A stretch of 64,000 bases of DNA from positions 4,154,001-4,218,000 of the forward strand of contig NZ_CP036291.1 of the NCBI RefSeq assembly GCF_007750855.1. The letters are read 5' to 3'. Source of the DNA: Pirellulimonas nuda. Lineage in GTDB: Bacteria; Planctomycetota; Planctomycetia; Pirellulales; Lacipirellulaceae. The notes beneath the pieces were generated by a model. It saw only the letters and a list, made by a program, of their open reading frames with translations, did not search any database and was not told where the DNA came from. This document shows, in pieces, positions 54,302 through 63,201 of this stretch (position 1 is the first letter of the stretch; every line of letters begins with the position of its first letter). Made by a program: the position numbers and the translations under genes.

Positions 54302-55705
54302 ATGATCAACACGCTCTACCTCCCTGAACTGCGTGAGATGCTGGTCGACAACGACCAAGAAGGGCTCCGCGACTTCTGTGCGGTGCTGCACCCGGCACGA
54401 GTGGCGGAGTTCATGGAGGGGCTCTCCGCCGAGGAAACTTGGGGCGTCATCAACGCCGCCGACCCCGACAAACGAGCCGAAATCTTCGGATACTTGGCTG
54501 ACGAAAAGCAAGTCCGGATCGTCGAAACAACCGGCCGTGCAGAGGCCACCCAGCTGGTCGTCGATCTTCCCGCGGACGACCGCGCCGACTTGCTGAGCGA
54601 CGTCGACGAACAGGTGGTCGAAGAAATCCTGCCGCTGATGCCACAAGAGGATCGGCGCGAGCTGCTGCGGATCTGGGAGTACCCCGAGGGGAGCGCGGGA
54701 GCGCTGATGACGACGGAAGTGGCGAGGCTGTCCGAGTCGCTCACCGTGCGGGAGGCGATGGAGACGATCTGCCGCAAGGCGACCAGCCATGAAACGGTTT
54801 ACTACAACTACATCGTCGATTCGGAAGATCATCTGCGGGGCCTCATCTCGGCCCGCCAGCTCATCACGCACTTCCTCGAACCCGACAAGCCGATCACAGA
54901 CCTGATGCAGCGCGACGTGGTGTCTGTGCTAGCCACCGACGACCAAGAACTCGTGGCTGAAAAGGTCGCCAAGTACGACTTCATCGCGATCCCGGTCGTC
55001 GATCACCAGCACCGGCTGCTCGGGATTATCACGCACGACGACATTATCGACGTGATGCGGGAAGAGGCGACCGAAGACGCCCACCTCAGCGTCGGCGTCG
55101 GGCCCCTCGATCAGGGCTACCTGGAGACCCACTGGTACGCGCTGGCGTGGAAGCGCGGCGTCTGGCTCACGGTGCTGTTCTTCGGCGCGTTGCTGACGAT
55201 CTTCGCGCTCCACTCATACGAAACGTCGCTCAACGCGGCGCCCTGGCTGGTGCTGTTCTTGCCGCTTGTGATCTCCAGCGGCGGCAACACCGGGAATCAG
55301 TCCGCCACCCTGGTCATCACGGCGATGACCAACGGCGAGCTGAAGGTGACCGACTGGCTGCGTGTGATGCGACGCGAGTTGGTGATGGGGCTCTGCCTCG
55401 GGGGGCTGCTGGCGATGTTCGGCTACCTGTGCGCCTTGATCGTTTCGCACTTTTCGGGGCTGGTCGATCCGATCGACGGCGGCATCGTCCTGCCTACGGC
55501 GCTCGAGGCGACCGTTGTTCCGATAACGCTGCTTTGCGTCGCGCTGTGCGGCGCCTTGTGCGGCGGGCTGCTACCCTTGTTGTTCAAGGGCATGGGTCTC
55601 GACCCAGCGCTCATGAGCAACCCGTTCGTCGCCGGGATCGTCGACATTGCCGGAATCGTGATCTACATGACCGTCGCGCTGTCGATGCTGCAGGTCGCCG
55701 GATGA
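54302..55705 (+). CDS. mgtE: Magnesium transporter MgtE
   Basis: 467-residue Mg2+ channel/transporter. The cytosolic N domain covers ~1-130, with EETWGVINAADPDKRAEIFG and LPADDRADLLSDV, followed by two CBS domains at ~135-260 (MTTEVARLSESLTVREAMETI and IAIPVVDHQHRLLGIITHDDI), and five transmembrane helices to the C-terminus. The pore segment with GGNTGNQSATLVI and the Asp-containing SNPFVAGIVDIAGIVIYM is conserved. CBS sensing of Mg2+ should gate the pore. It is convergent with a small hypothetical gene 30 bp away. Confidence 0.96.
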   Translation: MINTLYLPELREMLVDNDQEGLRDFCAVLHPARVAEFMEGLSAEETWGVINAADPDKRAEIFGYLADEKQVRIVETTGRAEATQLVVDLPADDRADLLSDVDEQVVEEILPLMPQEDRRELLRIWEYPEGSAGALMTTEVARLSESLTVREAMETICRKATSHETVYYNYIVDSEDHLRGLISARQLITHFLEPDKPITDLMQRDVVSVLATDDQELVAEKVAKYDFIAIPVVDHQHRLLGIITHDDIIDVMREEATEDAHLSVGVGPLDQGYLETHWYALAWKRGVWLTVLFFGALLTIFALHSYETSLNAAPWLVLFLPLVISSGGNTGNQSATLVITAMTNGELKVTDWLRVMRRELVMGLCLGGLLAMFGYLCALIVSHFSGLVDPIDGGIVLPTALEATVVPITLLCVALCGALCGGLLPLLFKGMGLDPALMSNPFVAGIVDIAGIVIYMTVALSMLQVAG

Positions 55706-55734
55706 ACGCCGACCACGCGGCGCGGCGCCCAGCC

Positions 55735-56073
55735 CTACACGTCCAACACGGGGTGGCCCACGTAGAGCTGAAGGATCTGGCTCTGCACCTTGATGGCGCG
55801 GATCAACACCCAAACCTGCTCATGCGTGAATTGCTGGGGGTCGCCGGAGGCCAATTCCTCAAGCTCCGTGGTCATCGCCGCGTGCTGATCGGTGGCCAGT
55901 TGCAACCGCAAGCCCGTCTCCTGCCAAGCCTTGCGGAGGCCTTGTCGATCGGCCAGCGGCTCCAAATCTTCGTGACGGTTAGCTAGCAACAGGCAGAGGC
56001 GCGCCACGTCTTCCGGGGTCGCGTCGGGCTGCAGGCGCTCGATTCGCTGCGCGAGGTCGTGACAAGTCATCAT
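55735..56073 (-). CDS. Small helical hypothetical protein
   Basis: 112 residues from an ATG at 56073, which has GGGAG about nine bases upstream (ATGATG; the second ATG at 56070 is possible). The product is soluble and helical, with no transmembrane segment and no motif I recognise (CHDLAQRIERLQPDATPEDV at the start, HEQVWVLIRAIKVQSQIL near the end). It may be a small planctomycete-specific cytosolic protein. The longer frame to 56181 lacks support. Confidence 0.55.
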   Translation of the reverse strand: MMTCHDLAQRIERLQPDATPEDVARLCLLLANRHEDLEPLADRQGLRKAWQETGLRLQLATDQHAAMTTELEELASGDPQQFTHEQVWVLIRAIKVQSQILQLYVGHPVLDV

Positions 56074-56260
56074 AGAAGAGGCTCCCAAGACGGCCGCTGC
56101 GGGTGGTTGCACGGCGAGTTTCTGCGTCAAGTGTAGCACCGAACTAACGAGCGCAACTGCTGGCCTGGATCGCCGCGGCAACGCATAATCGTTCTAGGCA
56201 GGACAGGCGTCGCAACCGCTTGGTCCGGCTCACGACTCCCTTGCTAGGCGGACGCGATCA

Positions 56261-56863
56261 ATGGGTTTCTGCGAGAACTGCCGTTCTGAGCTTGCGGGGT
56301 TGCGCGACGAGAGCGGCGCCCCACCCCGGGACGCCTTGGACGTGGCGCGGGTGTCTAGCCTGGCCGAAGCGGGGTACCTCGCCGGGCTGTTAAGGGTCGA
56401 AGGTCTCCCCGTGTGGGTGCGGCAGCAGGATGATTTCAGCGCAGTAACCGGCGCGTGGTCGTCTGTATTTGTCCTACAAACGCTCCGAGGAGACGCCGAT
56501 CGTGTGTCGGCCGTGTTGCGGAGAGAGTCCAACGAGATCGACCAGGAAGACTTGGGGGACGACGAGGCGTCGGAACGCGAACCGCTCGAGCGGGTGATCT
56601 GGCGGCCCGTTGCGCTCATGGCGATCGCCGGGATGGCCAGTTTCTGGCTGGGCCAGCGGGTGGCGAATCAAGCCGAACCAAGCGGCCCGGAGCGGCTTGC
56701 CGCGGCCATGCAGCAAGCGGGAAGGCCGTTCGTGGCCCGGGGCGAGGGCTTGACGAGTCGCTGGTTAACATTCGAACCTCTGAGCCAGTCCTGGTGTCTG
56801 GAAACCGACGCCAACGGCGATGGGCGGGTCGACGGTCGCCAGTGGTTCTCCTTGGAGGAGTAA
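56261..56863 (+). CDS. DUF2007-like putative signal-transducing membrane protein
   Basis: 200 residues. A short N-terminal Cys pair (FCENCRSEL) is followed by a DUF2007-like domain at about 25-85 ([26 protein letters not shown] and [17 protein letters not shown]). One transmembrane helix ([21 protein letters not shown]) follows, then a C-terminal segment with an EF-hand-like [14 protein letters not shown] loop. The Cys pair may be a small metal site. It lies 41 bp upstream of pdxJ and may be co-transcribed. Confidence 0.7.
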   Translation: MGFCENCRSELAGLRDESGAPPRDALDVARVSSLAEAGYLAGLLRVEGLPVWVRQQDDFSAVTGAWSSVFVLQTLRGDADRVSAVLRRESNEIDQEDLGDDEASEREPLERVIWRPVALMAIAGMASFWLGQRVANQAEPSGPERLAAAMQQAGRPFVARGEGLTSRWLTFEPLSQSWCLETDANGDGRVDGRQWFSLEE

Positions 56864-56904
56864 CCGCAGCACGGCGAGTCTTTGCGGTACGGAGGGGGGG
56901 CAAA

Positions 56905-57636
56905 GTGGTACACCTGGGCGTCAACATCGATCACGTGGCTACGCTGCGCGAAGCGCGGCGGGGCCGGGAACCCGACCCGGTGCACGCAGCGATGCTCGCG
57001 GAGCTGGGGGGCGCCGATAGCATCACTGTCCACCTACGGGAGGATCGCCGGCACATTCAGGATCGGGACCTGGACGTGCTGCTGCACACGGTCGCCACGA
57101 CCATTAATCTCGAACTCGCGACCGCAGACGATGTGGTTGCGATCGCCTGTCGCGCCAAGCCCGCTCAGGCGACCCTCGTCCCCGAGCGTCGCGAGGAGGT
57201 AACCACCGAAGGGGGACTCGACCTCACCCAGAACCGCGTCGCCACTCAGGGGGCGATCGAGCGTCTGCGTGACGCGGGGGTGACCGTCAGTCTGTTTATT
57301 GATCCCGATCCGGCGCAGATCGACGCCGCCGCGGAGCTCGGCGTGACTGCGGTGGAACTGCACACCGGGGCCTACGCGCACGCGTTTTCCGCCGGCGACG
57401 CGGGGAACGCACTTCTCACGCTCCAAGCAGCGGCCGATCGCGTCCATGCATCCGGCATGCGGCTGCACGCTGGCCACGGGCTCAATTATCAGAACGTGGG
57501 CCCGGTCGCCGCGCTCGCGAACATGTTCGAGCTAAACATCGGGCACAGCATCGTGTGCCGGGCGCTGTGGACCGGGTTCGAGCCGGCGGTGCGCGAAATG
57601 AAGCGGCTCATCGACGCGGCGTCGTCGGTGCGATGA
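56905..57636 (+). CDS. pdxJ: Pyridoxine 5'-phosphate synthase
   Basis: 243-residue TIM-barrel enzyme that condenses 1-deoxyxylulose 5-phosphate with 3-amino-2-oxopropyl phosphate in the DXP-dependent vitamin B6 route. The GTG start at 56905 was chosen because GGAGG lies at 56891-56895 and the family begins (x)[16 protein letters not shown]. Further motifs: [54 protein letters not shown] and [13 protein letters not shown]. The open frame to 56455 overlaps the upstream gene and is not used. Confidence 0.95.
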   Translation: MVHLGVNIDHVATLREARRGREPDPVHAAMLAELGGADSITVHLREDRRHIQDRDLDVLLHTVATTINLELATADDVVAIACRAKPAQATLVPERREEVTTEGGLDLTQNRVATQGAIERLRDAGVTVSLFIDPDPAQIDAAAELGVTAVELHTGAYAHAFSAGDAGNALLTLQAAADRVHASGMRLHAGHGLNYQNVGPVAALANMFELNIGHSIVCRALWTGFEPAVREMKRLIDAASSVR

Positions 57637-57643
57637 ACGACGC

Positions 57644-58789
57644 TCAAGAAGACGGAGCGTTTTCCAGCAACCAATCCTCTAGCACGATCTGCTGAACCAA
57701 CGGCGCTCGAAGCAGCATCGATCGCATCGGAAGCAACGAAGCCAGCCAATCACGCTCTGCTAGCCCCTGCACCGCGCGGATGCCCAAAGACGACAGGGTT
57801 CCCGCGCGCGTCTGCTGGCGAACGTTCTCTGCGAGACGCTGGAAGGTGGCCGGCACCAGATTCGGCTCGGGGCCCACGTGGATGATCGTCCGGACGCCAG
57901 ACGCGAGCACGTGGCAGACCGCGTCCCAGAGCCGTTGGGGGTGATCGACCCAGTCCCGCAGGATCTCGCGTTCCCCGCCGACGCCGTAGCTGAGCTTGCC
58001 GGTGACCAGCGACAGCACGGGCGGCGTTGGGTGCGAATGGACGGTCTTGAGCGTCTGCATCATCACCGAAGCGCGGTCGGGGACCTGATTCTGTCGCACG
58101 ATCGGGGTATGCAGCGGCGGCCAACGCGAGTCGTTGGCGCGTACGTTCGAACGCGGGAACGCCTCGCGCGCTAGCGCCGTGAACCGCTTCAGCGTTTCTC
58201 GCTGCCCCAGCACGAGATAGCTGTTCGGTGAGAGGATGGTCGACACGCCGATGGCGCCCGCCCCTTGTTGCGTTACCTCTTCGCACAAACGAGAAACAGC
58301 GGCTTCTTCGATCGCCGCCTCGCGCGAAAAGAAAACCCCCATGGTCACGTCGCCCGCTAGGGCGGCGCACTGCGTGGCCATCGCCAGCGGAACGCGGATG
58401 ACCCCCTCTGCGTCAAACATACCCGTGGCCCCTACCGCGACGACTTCGCCTAGGCTGTACCCGAAGGCGAGCTTGGCGTCACGCCACGGCACGTCGTGCA
58501 CCGACTCGAGCAGCTCCAACTGGGCCATCTCGACGGCCGCGACCAGGGCCACCGACTCCGCGTAGCGGTCGAGCCCCTCCGCCTGCTCGCCTGACACCAG
58601 CAGAGAGAGATCGACCGGCCTTTCTACGACTTCCGCACAGATGCGGCTGTACTCCTTGAGCCAACGATCAACGACGGCGCAGTAAGCCGGCACACGGCGG
58701 AGTTCCGCGGTGCGACCGATGTTGGCGATGTTGTAGCCCCGCAGTGCGATTGCGGAGGTCGGAACTCTAAGAGCAAGCTGCTGGCTCAT
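57644..58789 (-). CDS. FabD-like acyltransferase
   Basis: 381 residues with the malonyl/acyl-CoA:ACP transacylase fold. The nucleophile is Ser112 in FGYSLGEVVAV (the usual GHSxGE with Tyr for His), with catalytic-type His227 in PPLHTPI. It is longer than normal FabD (~310) and has an N-terminal ~60 residues without known similarity. There are no other fatty-acid or polyketide genes beside it, so it may load an unusual carrier or act outside lipid synthesis. It ends 7 bp from the pdxJ stop (convergent) and is divergent from the CBS-domain gene. Confidence 0.85.
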   Translation of the reverse strand: MSQQLALRVPTSAIALRGYNIANIGRTAELRRVPAYCAVVDRWLKEYSRICAEVVERPVDLSLLVSGEQAEGLDRYAESVALVAAVEMAQLELLESVHDVPWRDAKLAFGYSLGEVVAVGATGMFDAEGVIRVPLAMATQCAALAGDVTMGVFFSREAAIEEAAVSRLCEEVTQQGAGAIGVSTILSPNSYLVLGQRETLKRFTALAREAFPRSNVRANDSRWPPLHTPIVRQNQVPDRASVMMQTLKTVHSHPTPPVLSLVTGKLSYGVGGEREILRDWVDHPQRLWDAVCHVLASGVRTIIHVGPEPNLVPATFQRLAENVRQQTRAGTLSSLGIRAVQGLAERDWLASLLPMRSMLLRAPLVQQIVLEDWLLENAPSS

Positions 58790-59001
58790 GCGGGGCGCCC
58801 GTGGGGAGGGGTTACGTGCATCTTACGCTAACCGTTCGCCCCGGGTGAACCGCAACGCCCTCCCAACGAGCGCGACCGCTACAATCGGGGCGATCCTCCT
58901 GCCACAGTCAGGGCCAATGCGGGCTGAGCAACTCCCTCCAGGCTCGTGCGACCTAGGATTCCTTGGGCTCCGTCTATCCACTTGCAACTCGTCAGGAAAC
59001 T

Positions 59002-59403
59002 ATGGTCATGAAGGTCGCCGGTCAGATCATGAACGTTCAGCTCGACACGATCGATGCGAGCGCCCCGGTACGGGACGCCATCGACCTCCTTCTGAACCAC
59101 AACTACAGCGGGCTGCCGGTGGTCGACGGCGCAGGAAAACTTCTCGGCGTCATCACGGAGTACGCGCTCCTGGCGATCGCCTACGATGAGAATGTCGAGA
59201 ATCAAACGGTCGGCGAACACATGACCAAAGACCTCGTGACCGCCGATGTCAACGAGTCGGTCCGGCGGATCGCGGACTTGTTTATCGTCCACCGCGTGCG
59301 GCGCATTCCGGTCACGAAGGACGGCAAGCTGGTCGGTCAGATCAGCCGCCGCGACGTGTTGCGGGCGCTGCGCGCGAACTCCCCGTCGCTTGCGGCCGTC
59401 TGA
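59002..59403 (+). CDS. Stand-alone CBS-domain protein
   Basis: 133 residues made of two CBS domains (QLDTIDASAPVRDAIDLLLN with GLPVVDGAGKLLGVITEYAL, and DLVTADVNESVRRIADLFI with RIPVTKDGKLVGQISRRDVL), which pair to bind an adenine nucleotide such as AMP or ATP. The start at 59002 has AGGA five bases upstream; 59008 is an alternative. The stop overlaps the LamG gene start as TGATG, so the two are translationally coupled, an odd partner for a cytosolic sensor. Confidence 0.88.
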   Translation: MVMKVAGQIMNVQLDTIDASAPVRDAIDLLLNHNYSGLPVVDGAGKLLGVITEYALLAIAYDENVENQTVGEHMTKDLVTADVNESVRRIADLFIVHRVRRIPVTKDGKLVGQISRRDVLRALRANSPSLAAV

Positions 59404-62400
59404 TGCCTGCGTATGCGACAGCCCGTCGCTGCGGGTGTTGGCTCTCGCCGCTGCTAGTCCTGCTTGCTGCAGTAGTCCCGACGTTTGCCGCGAACGTGCT
59501 GCTATTGACCGACCTGAACGGGTCGCTTGCGAGCGAGGAATCCGCTCGCAAGACCACGTTTGAGGGCTGGGGGCATACTGTCACAACGCTGTGGGACGGG
59601 GCGTCCCAGGCAGCCTACGACTCCGCGATTGCGGCCGTCGACGTGGTGTACGTCCCCTATTCGGCAACGCCGGCTGATGTGTCGTACAAGCTGCGTCTGA
59701 CCACCAAGGGCGTCGTCCACGAAGGGCTTGTCCAGTTCGATGACGAAATGGGCTGGACCGCTACGGATGGATCTTCTCCAAGTTCTGGGGTGTTGACGAT
59801 CAATATCGCCAGCAACTCCCACAGCATCACATCGGGATTCGCACTGGGGAACACGGCCGTTTATAGCTCATCGACCGGGAGCTGGATCGCTACGATACCT
59901 GGATCGCTATCTCTAGGCGCCCAGGCCCTGGGAACACGATCCGGGACAAGCACCCCGTGCCTAGCGGTGCTAGACGTCGGCGCCGGGCTTGCCAACACCT
60001 ACAGCGGAAATGGCATCGCAAGCGGCAGGCGCGTCCGACTTCCCTACGGCGGAGGCGCCTTTACTTGGTCGAACATCACGACCGCAGGGAAGTCCTTGGC
60101 CCAGAAAGCGATCGCCTGGGCCGCGACCGGCGGCAATCCGCTCCTGCTGCACTGGAAACTCGATGAAGCGAGCGGCACTACGTCTACCGACTCGTCAACG
60201 CACGCCCGCAACGGGTCCGTCGTGGGCACGGCGACCTGGGTCGCTGGGCGCAGGAACGGCGCCATCGACCTCAACAAGGCGACCAAGGTTCAAACCACCG
60301 GACTGCTCGGTAACCCAGCGAACTTCACCATCGCTTGCTGGGCCAATACAAGAACGTCCGACTCGAGCGGCGCAGAACTGGTGTCGATCGGCGACCACTT
60401 CGAGATTCTCAGCCACTATGCTCCGTACAATGCGCCTGTTGCCGCGTTCTGGAACGGCTCGAGCTACGTCGTCGTAAGTGCTTCGGGGGGCAACCGTGTC
60501 GGGACCGGCTGGCATCACTATGTTGTAACCTTCGACGACGCCACCGACCTGCTAAAAATCTACGTGGACGGGGCCCTTGTCGGGACCACGACAACGACAT
60601 CGTCAATCTCGTTTGCCGGCAATGGCTCGAACTCCGTCGTAGGCGCCAACGGCTGGAACGACACGACGTTTGATCACGACGGCCCGATCGACGACGTGAG
60701 GGTGTACAACTACGCCCTATCGACGTCCGAAATTGCCGATGTCTACGGTCTAGTGGGTCACTGGAAGCTGAACGAGGGCGCGGGCTCTACACTGGCAGAC
60801 TCCTCGCTAAAAGCGAATCACGCCTCCTTCAGCACGGGGGCGCCTACCTGGGTCTCGGGCATCCGCGGCTACGCGCTGAAGTTCGATGGCACAAACGACG
60901 CCGCGACCAGCGCTGTGTTCGATCCTCCTTCGACCGGCGCCGTCGCCTTCTGGATCCGCCGGGATTCTCAGCAGTCGGATCAGGAGAGGCCGTTTGGCCT
61001 AAGTGGAGAATGGGAAGCACGCCAAGAGACAAGCGGCGTCATGGCGTTCGATCTCGGAGCGTCGCCATACGTTGGACAGGAGTCTTTTCAGACTTCCGCG
61101 GTCGCCCCAGCCTTGGGCCAATGGAGCCATGTGGTGGCGCAGTACGACGCCACGAACGACAGCTGGCAGATCTACCTCGACGGGACGCTGCACCTCGCGG
61201 GCACGAACACCGCGGACATAGTCAAGCAGGCCGCGGCCACCCTGTCGTTTGGCGCACGGAACGGATCGCCCCAGCGATTTAAGGGCGCAATGGAGGACTT
61301 CCGTGTCTACAACCGATGGCTCCAACCCGACGAAATCGCCGAGCTGTCGGGTCTGATCGGGCACTGGAAGCTCAACGAGACCACCGGAACCACTGCCGGT
61401 GATTCCAGCCTCAACGCCCGCGCCGGCGTTCATACGAACGGCGTCGTGATCAACCAAGGCGGGCCCTATCCGGGCGCCGTGGCGGCCGACTTCGACGGGA
61501 TCAACGACCGTGTCGCTATCCCGTCGGTCCGGTCAGACTTCTCCACGGGCTTCAGCGCCGCGATGTGGGTCCGGCCGTCTGCAGCGCCCGCCGGCGGGCA
61601 GTACTACGCGTTTTTGGACCTGAGCAACGGCGCCGACAACGACCAAGTCTGGCTCGGGTGGGTCAACACGGTCGGCTTTCAGCTCTACCTAACCGACACC
61701 AAGGACGGCAGCTCGCTCAAGACGATCGAAGACAACCACGAACTCGACGTCGACCGCTGGGTGCATTGTGTCGCCACGGTGGACGCTTCGGGTAACGCCA
61801 CGCTCTACCGTGACGGAAAAGTCACCAAGAGCGGCTTCTACACAAGCTTGCCGTCGAACGTCACGCGAAGTCAGGTGACCCTGGGAACTTCTGCGTTCAA
61901 CGACAACTTCCCGGGCAGACTTCAGGACGTTCGCCTCTACAATCGCAGGCTGACACCCGATGACGTCGCTAAGCTTTATGGCTTAGTCGGACAATGGAAG
62001 CTCGACGACACGACTGGCGCGACCGCAAACGACTCGTCGGGCATGTCTCGACACGGGACGATGCTAGGTTCGCCGGCGAAGGGTCAGTCTGGCCCGAAGG
62101 GATTGCTCGACGCCCTAGCGTTCGACGGCGTAGACGACGCAGTAATGCTGCCCCCCGTATCGGACTCCTTTTCCAACGGCGTCTCGATTGCCCTGTGGGC
62201 CCGGCCGACCACTACCGCATTCAACTCCCGGTTCTTTCAGCTAGCGGAGTGGACTAGCAAGCCTATCGAGCTTGGCAGGAACCAGGGAACCGGTTCTCTG
62301 CTCGGATTGGCCAATACCGGGCAGTCGCTCACTAGTTCGAATCAGATCATCAACGGCGTTTGGAGGCACTACGCGCTGACGGTCGATCGTACCGGCTGGG

Positions 62401-62639
62401 CGAGGCTCTACCGCGATGGCATCTTGATGGTGGAGGGGCAGCGGCAGCTCCCCCTTGCCGGCTCTCGCAGGTCCAACACGATCGGCGACAGCCAGTGGTC
62501 GGGCGACGCCTTGTTCATCGGCCGGATGCACGACGTACGCCTCTACAACCGCCCGATGTCGCCTGAAGAGGTCCGTACTCTCTTCTACGGCGCCTTCACC
62601 CCCGGCGCTCGGATCATCTCCTGGCAAGAGATCCGCTGA
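59403..62639 (+). CDS. Secreted protein with four LamG jelly-roll domains
   Basis: 1,078 residues with a signal peptide (CGCWLSPLLVLLAAVVPTFAAN). The first ~250 residues look like a flavodoxin/glutamine-amidotransferase-like alpha/beta domain (NVLLLTDLNGSLASEES, VDVVYVPYSATPADVSYKL). Four LamG-type concanavalin-like domains follow at about 248-445, 448-650, 652-860 and 862-1,065. Each has a WKL(D/N)E start, a DSS patch, a (Y/F)VDG- or YRDG-like strand and a closing DVR(V/L)YN or DFRVYN. They probably bind carbohydrate. There is no PEP-CTERM or other anchor; the protein ends FTPGARIISWQEIR. Its start overlaps the upstream CBS stop. Confidence 0.88.
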   Translation: MPAYATARRCGCWLSPLLVLLAAVVPTFAANVLLLTDLNGSLASEESARKTTFEGWGHTVTTLWDGASQAAYDSAIAAVDVVYVPYSATPADVSYKLRLTTKGVVHEGLVQFDDEMGWTATDGSSPSSGVLTINIASNSHSITSGFALGNTAVYSSSTGSWIATIPGSLSLGAQALGTRSGTSTPCLAVLDVGAGLANTYSGNGIASGRRVRLPYGGGAFTWSNITTAGKSLAQKAIAWAATGGNPLLLHWKLDEASGTTSTDSSTHARNGSVVGTATWVAGRRNGAIDLNKATKVQTTGLLGNPANFTIACWANTRTSDSSGAELVSIGDHFEILSHYAPYNAPVAAFWNGSSYVVVSASGGNRVGTGWHHYVVTFDDATDLLKIYVDGALVGTTTTTSSISFAGNGSNSVVGANGWNDTTFDHDGPIDDVRVYNYALSTSEIADVYGLVGHWKLNEGAGSTLADSSLKANHASFSTGAPTWVSGIRGYALKFDGTNDAATSAVFDPPSTGAVAFWIRRDSQQSDQERPFGLSGEWEARQETSGVMAFDLGASPYVGQESFQTSAVAPALGQWSHVVAQYDATNDSWQIYLDGTLHLAGTNTADIVKQAAATLSFGARNGSPQRFKGAMEDFRVYNRWLQPDEIAELSGLIGHWKLNETTGTTAGDSSLNARAGVHTNGVVINQGGPYPGAVAADFDGINDRVAIPSVRSDFSTGFSAAMWVRPSAAPAGGQYYAFLDLSNGADNDQVWLGWVNTVGFQLYLTDTKDGSSLKTIEDNHELDVDRWVHCVATVDASGNATLYRDGKVTKSGFYTSLPSNVTRSQVTLGTSAFNDNFPGRLQDVRLYNRRLTPDDVAKLYGLVGQWKLDDTTGATANDSSGMSRHGTMLGSPAKGQSGPKGLLDALAFDGVDDAVMLPPVSDSFSNGVSIALWARPTTTAFNSRFFQLAEWTSKPIELGRNQGTGSLLGLANTGQSLTSSNQIINGVWRHYALTVDRTGWARLYRDGILMVEGQRQLPLAGSRRSNTIGDSQWSGDALFIGRMHDVRLYNRPMSPEEVRTLFYGAFTPGARIISWQEIR

Positions 62640-62759
62640 CCCTTCTCGGGGCAAACCCCGCCGGGCGTCCCTTATCCACCGCCGCTGCTTGACCGCGGCG
62701 TAGCGCGACCTATGTTCCTCCGGGCGCTCCTTTGCCGCCCCGCCGTGCCTCTAACGCCT

Positions 62760-63149
62760 ATGACGGTTGCAATGGTTGCCGCAGTCAAACAAGTGCTACT
62801 GATCGAAGAGGAGCCGACGCTCCGCGAGATCACTGCCTTCCGCTTGGAGCTCCTAGGTTATCAAGTCACGGCGCTCGAGTCGGCCGATGGGATCGTCGAA
62901 CGCGTCTCCAACGACCGCCCCAACGCGGTCATTGTCGGGCACTTCCTCCAAGGGATAAGCGGGCTGGACGTGCTAGATCGGCTCAGCACCGACGTGCGCA
63001 CCGCCGGCGCCCCGGTCATGTTCCTTTCTCCGAACTCGGACCTCGAGGACGTTCAGAAGGCGTTCACTGCCGGAGCCGACGAGTACCTCGTTACGCCGTT
63101 CGACCCGATGGTGCTTGAGAAAAAGATCAACCGTCTAACTACCGCCTGA
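62760..63149 (+). CDS. Pseudo-receiver (CheY-like) domain protein
   Basis: 129 residues from ATG 62760 (alternatives at 62712 and 62772; no clear ribosome-binding site), a single receiver fold and nothing else. The acidic pocket (IEEEPT, Glu16-18) and the switch Ser90 (VMFLSPNS) are present. The phospho-acceptor Asp position is Gly60 in NAVIVGHFLQGISGLDVL, and the conserved Lys is Thr112 in YLVTPFDP. It should therefore not be phosphorylated in the normal way. It lies 52 bp upstream of the GspE/PilB-like gene and may regulate it by protein contact (inference). Confidence 0.87.
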   Translation: MTVAMVAAVKQVLLIEEEPTLREITAFRLELLGYQVTALESADGIVERVSNDRPNAVIVGHFLQGISGLDVLDRLSTDVRTAGAPVMFLSPNSDLEDVQKAFTAGADEYLVTPFDPMVLEKKINRLTTA

Positions 63150-63201
63150 ACCGACCCCCTGGGCCTTCCCGCCCAGAACTCCCACCCACGTTGCTCTTGC
63201 C

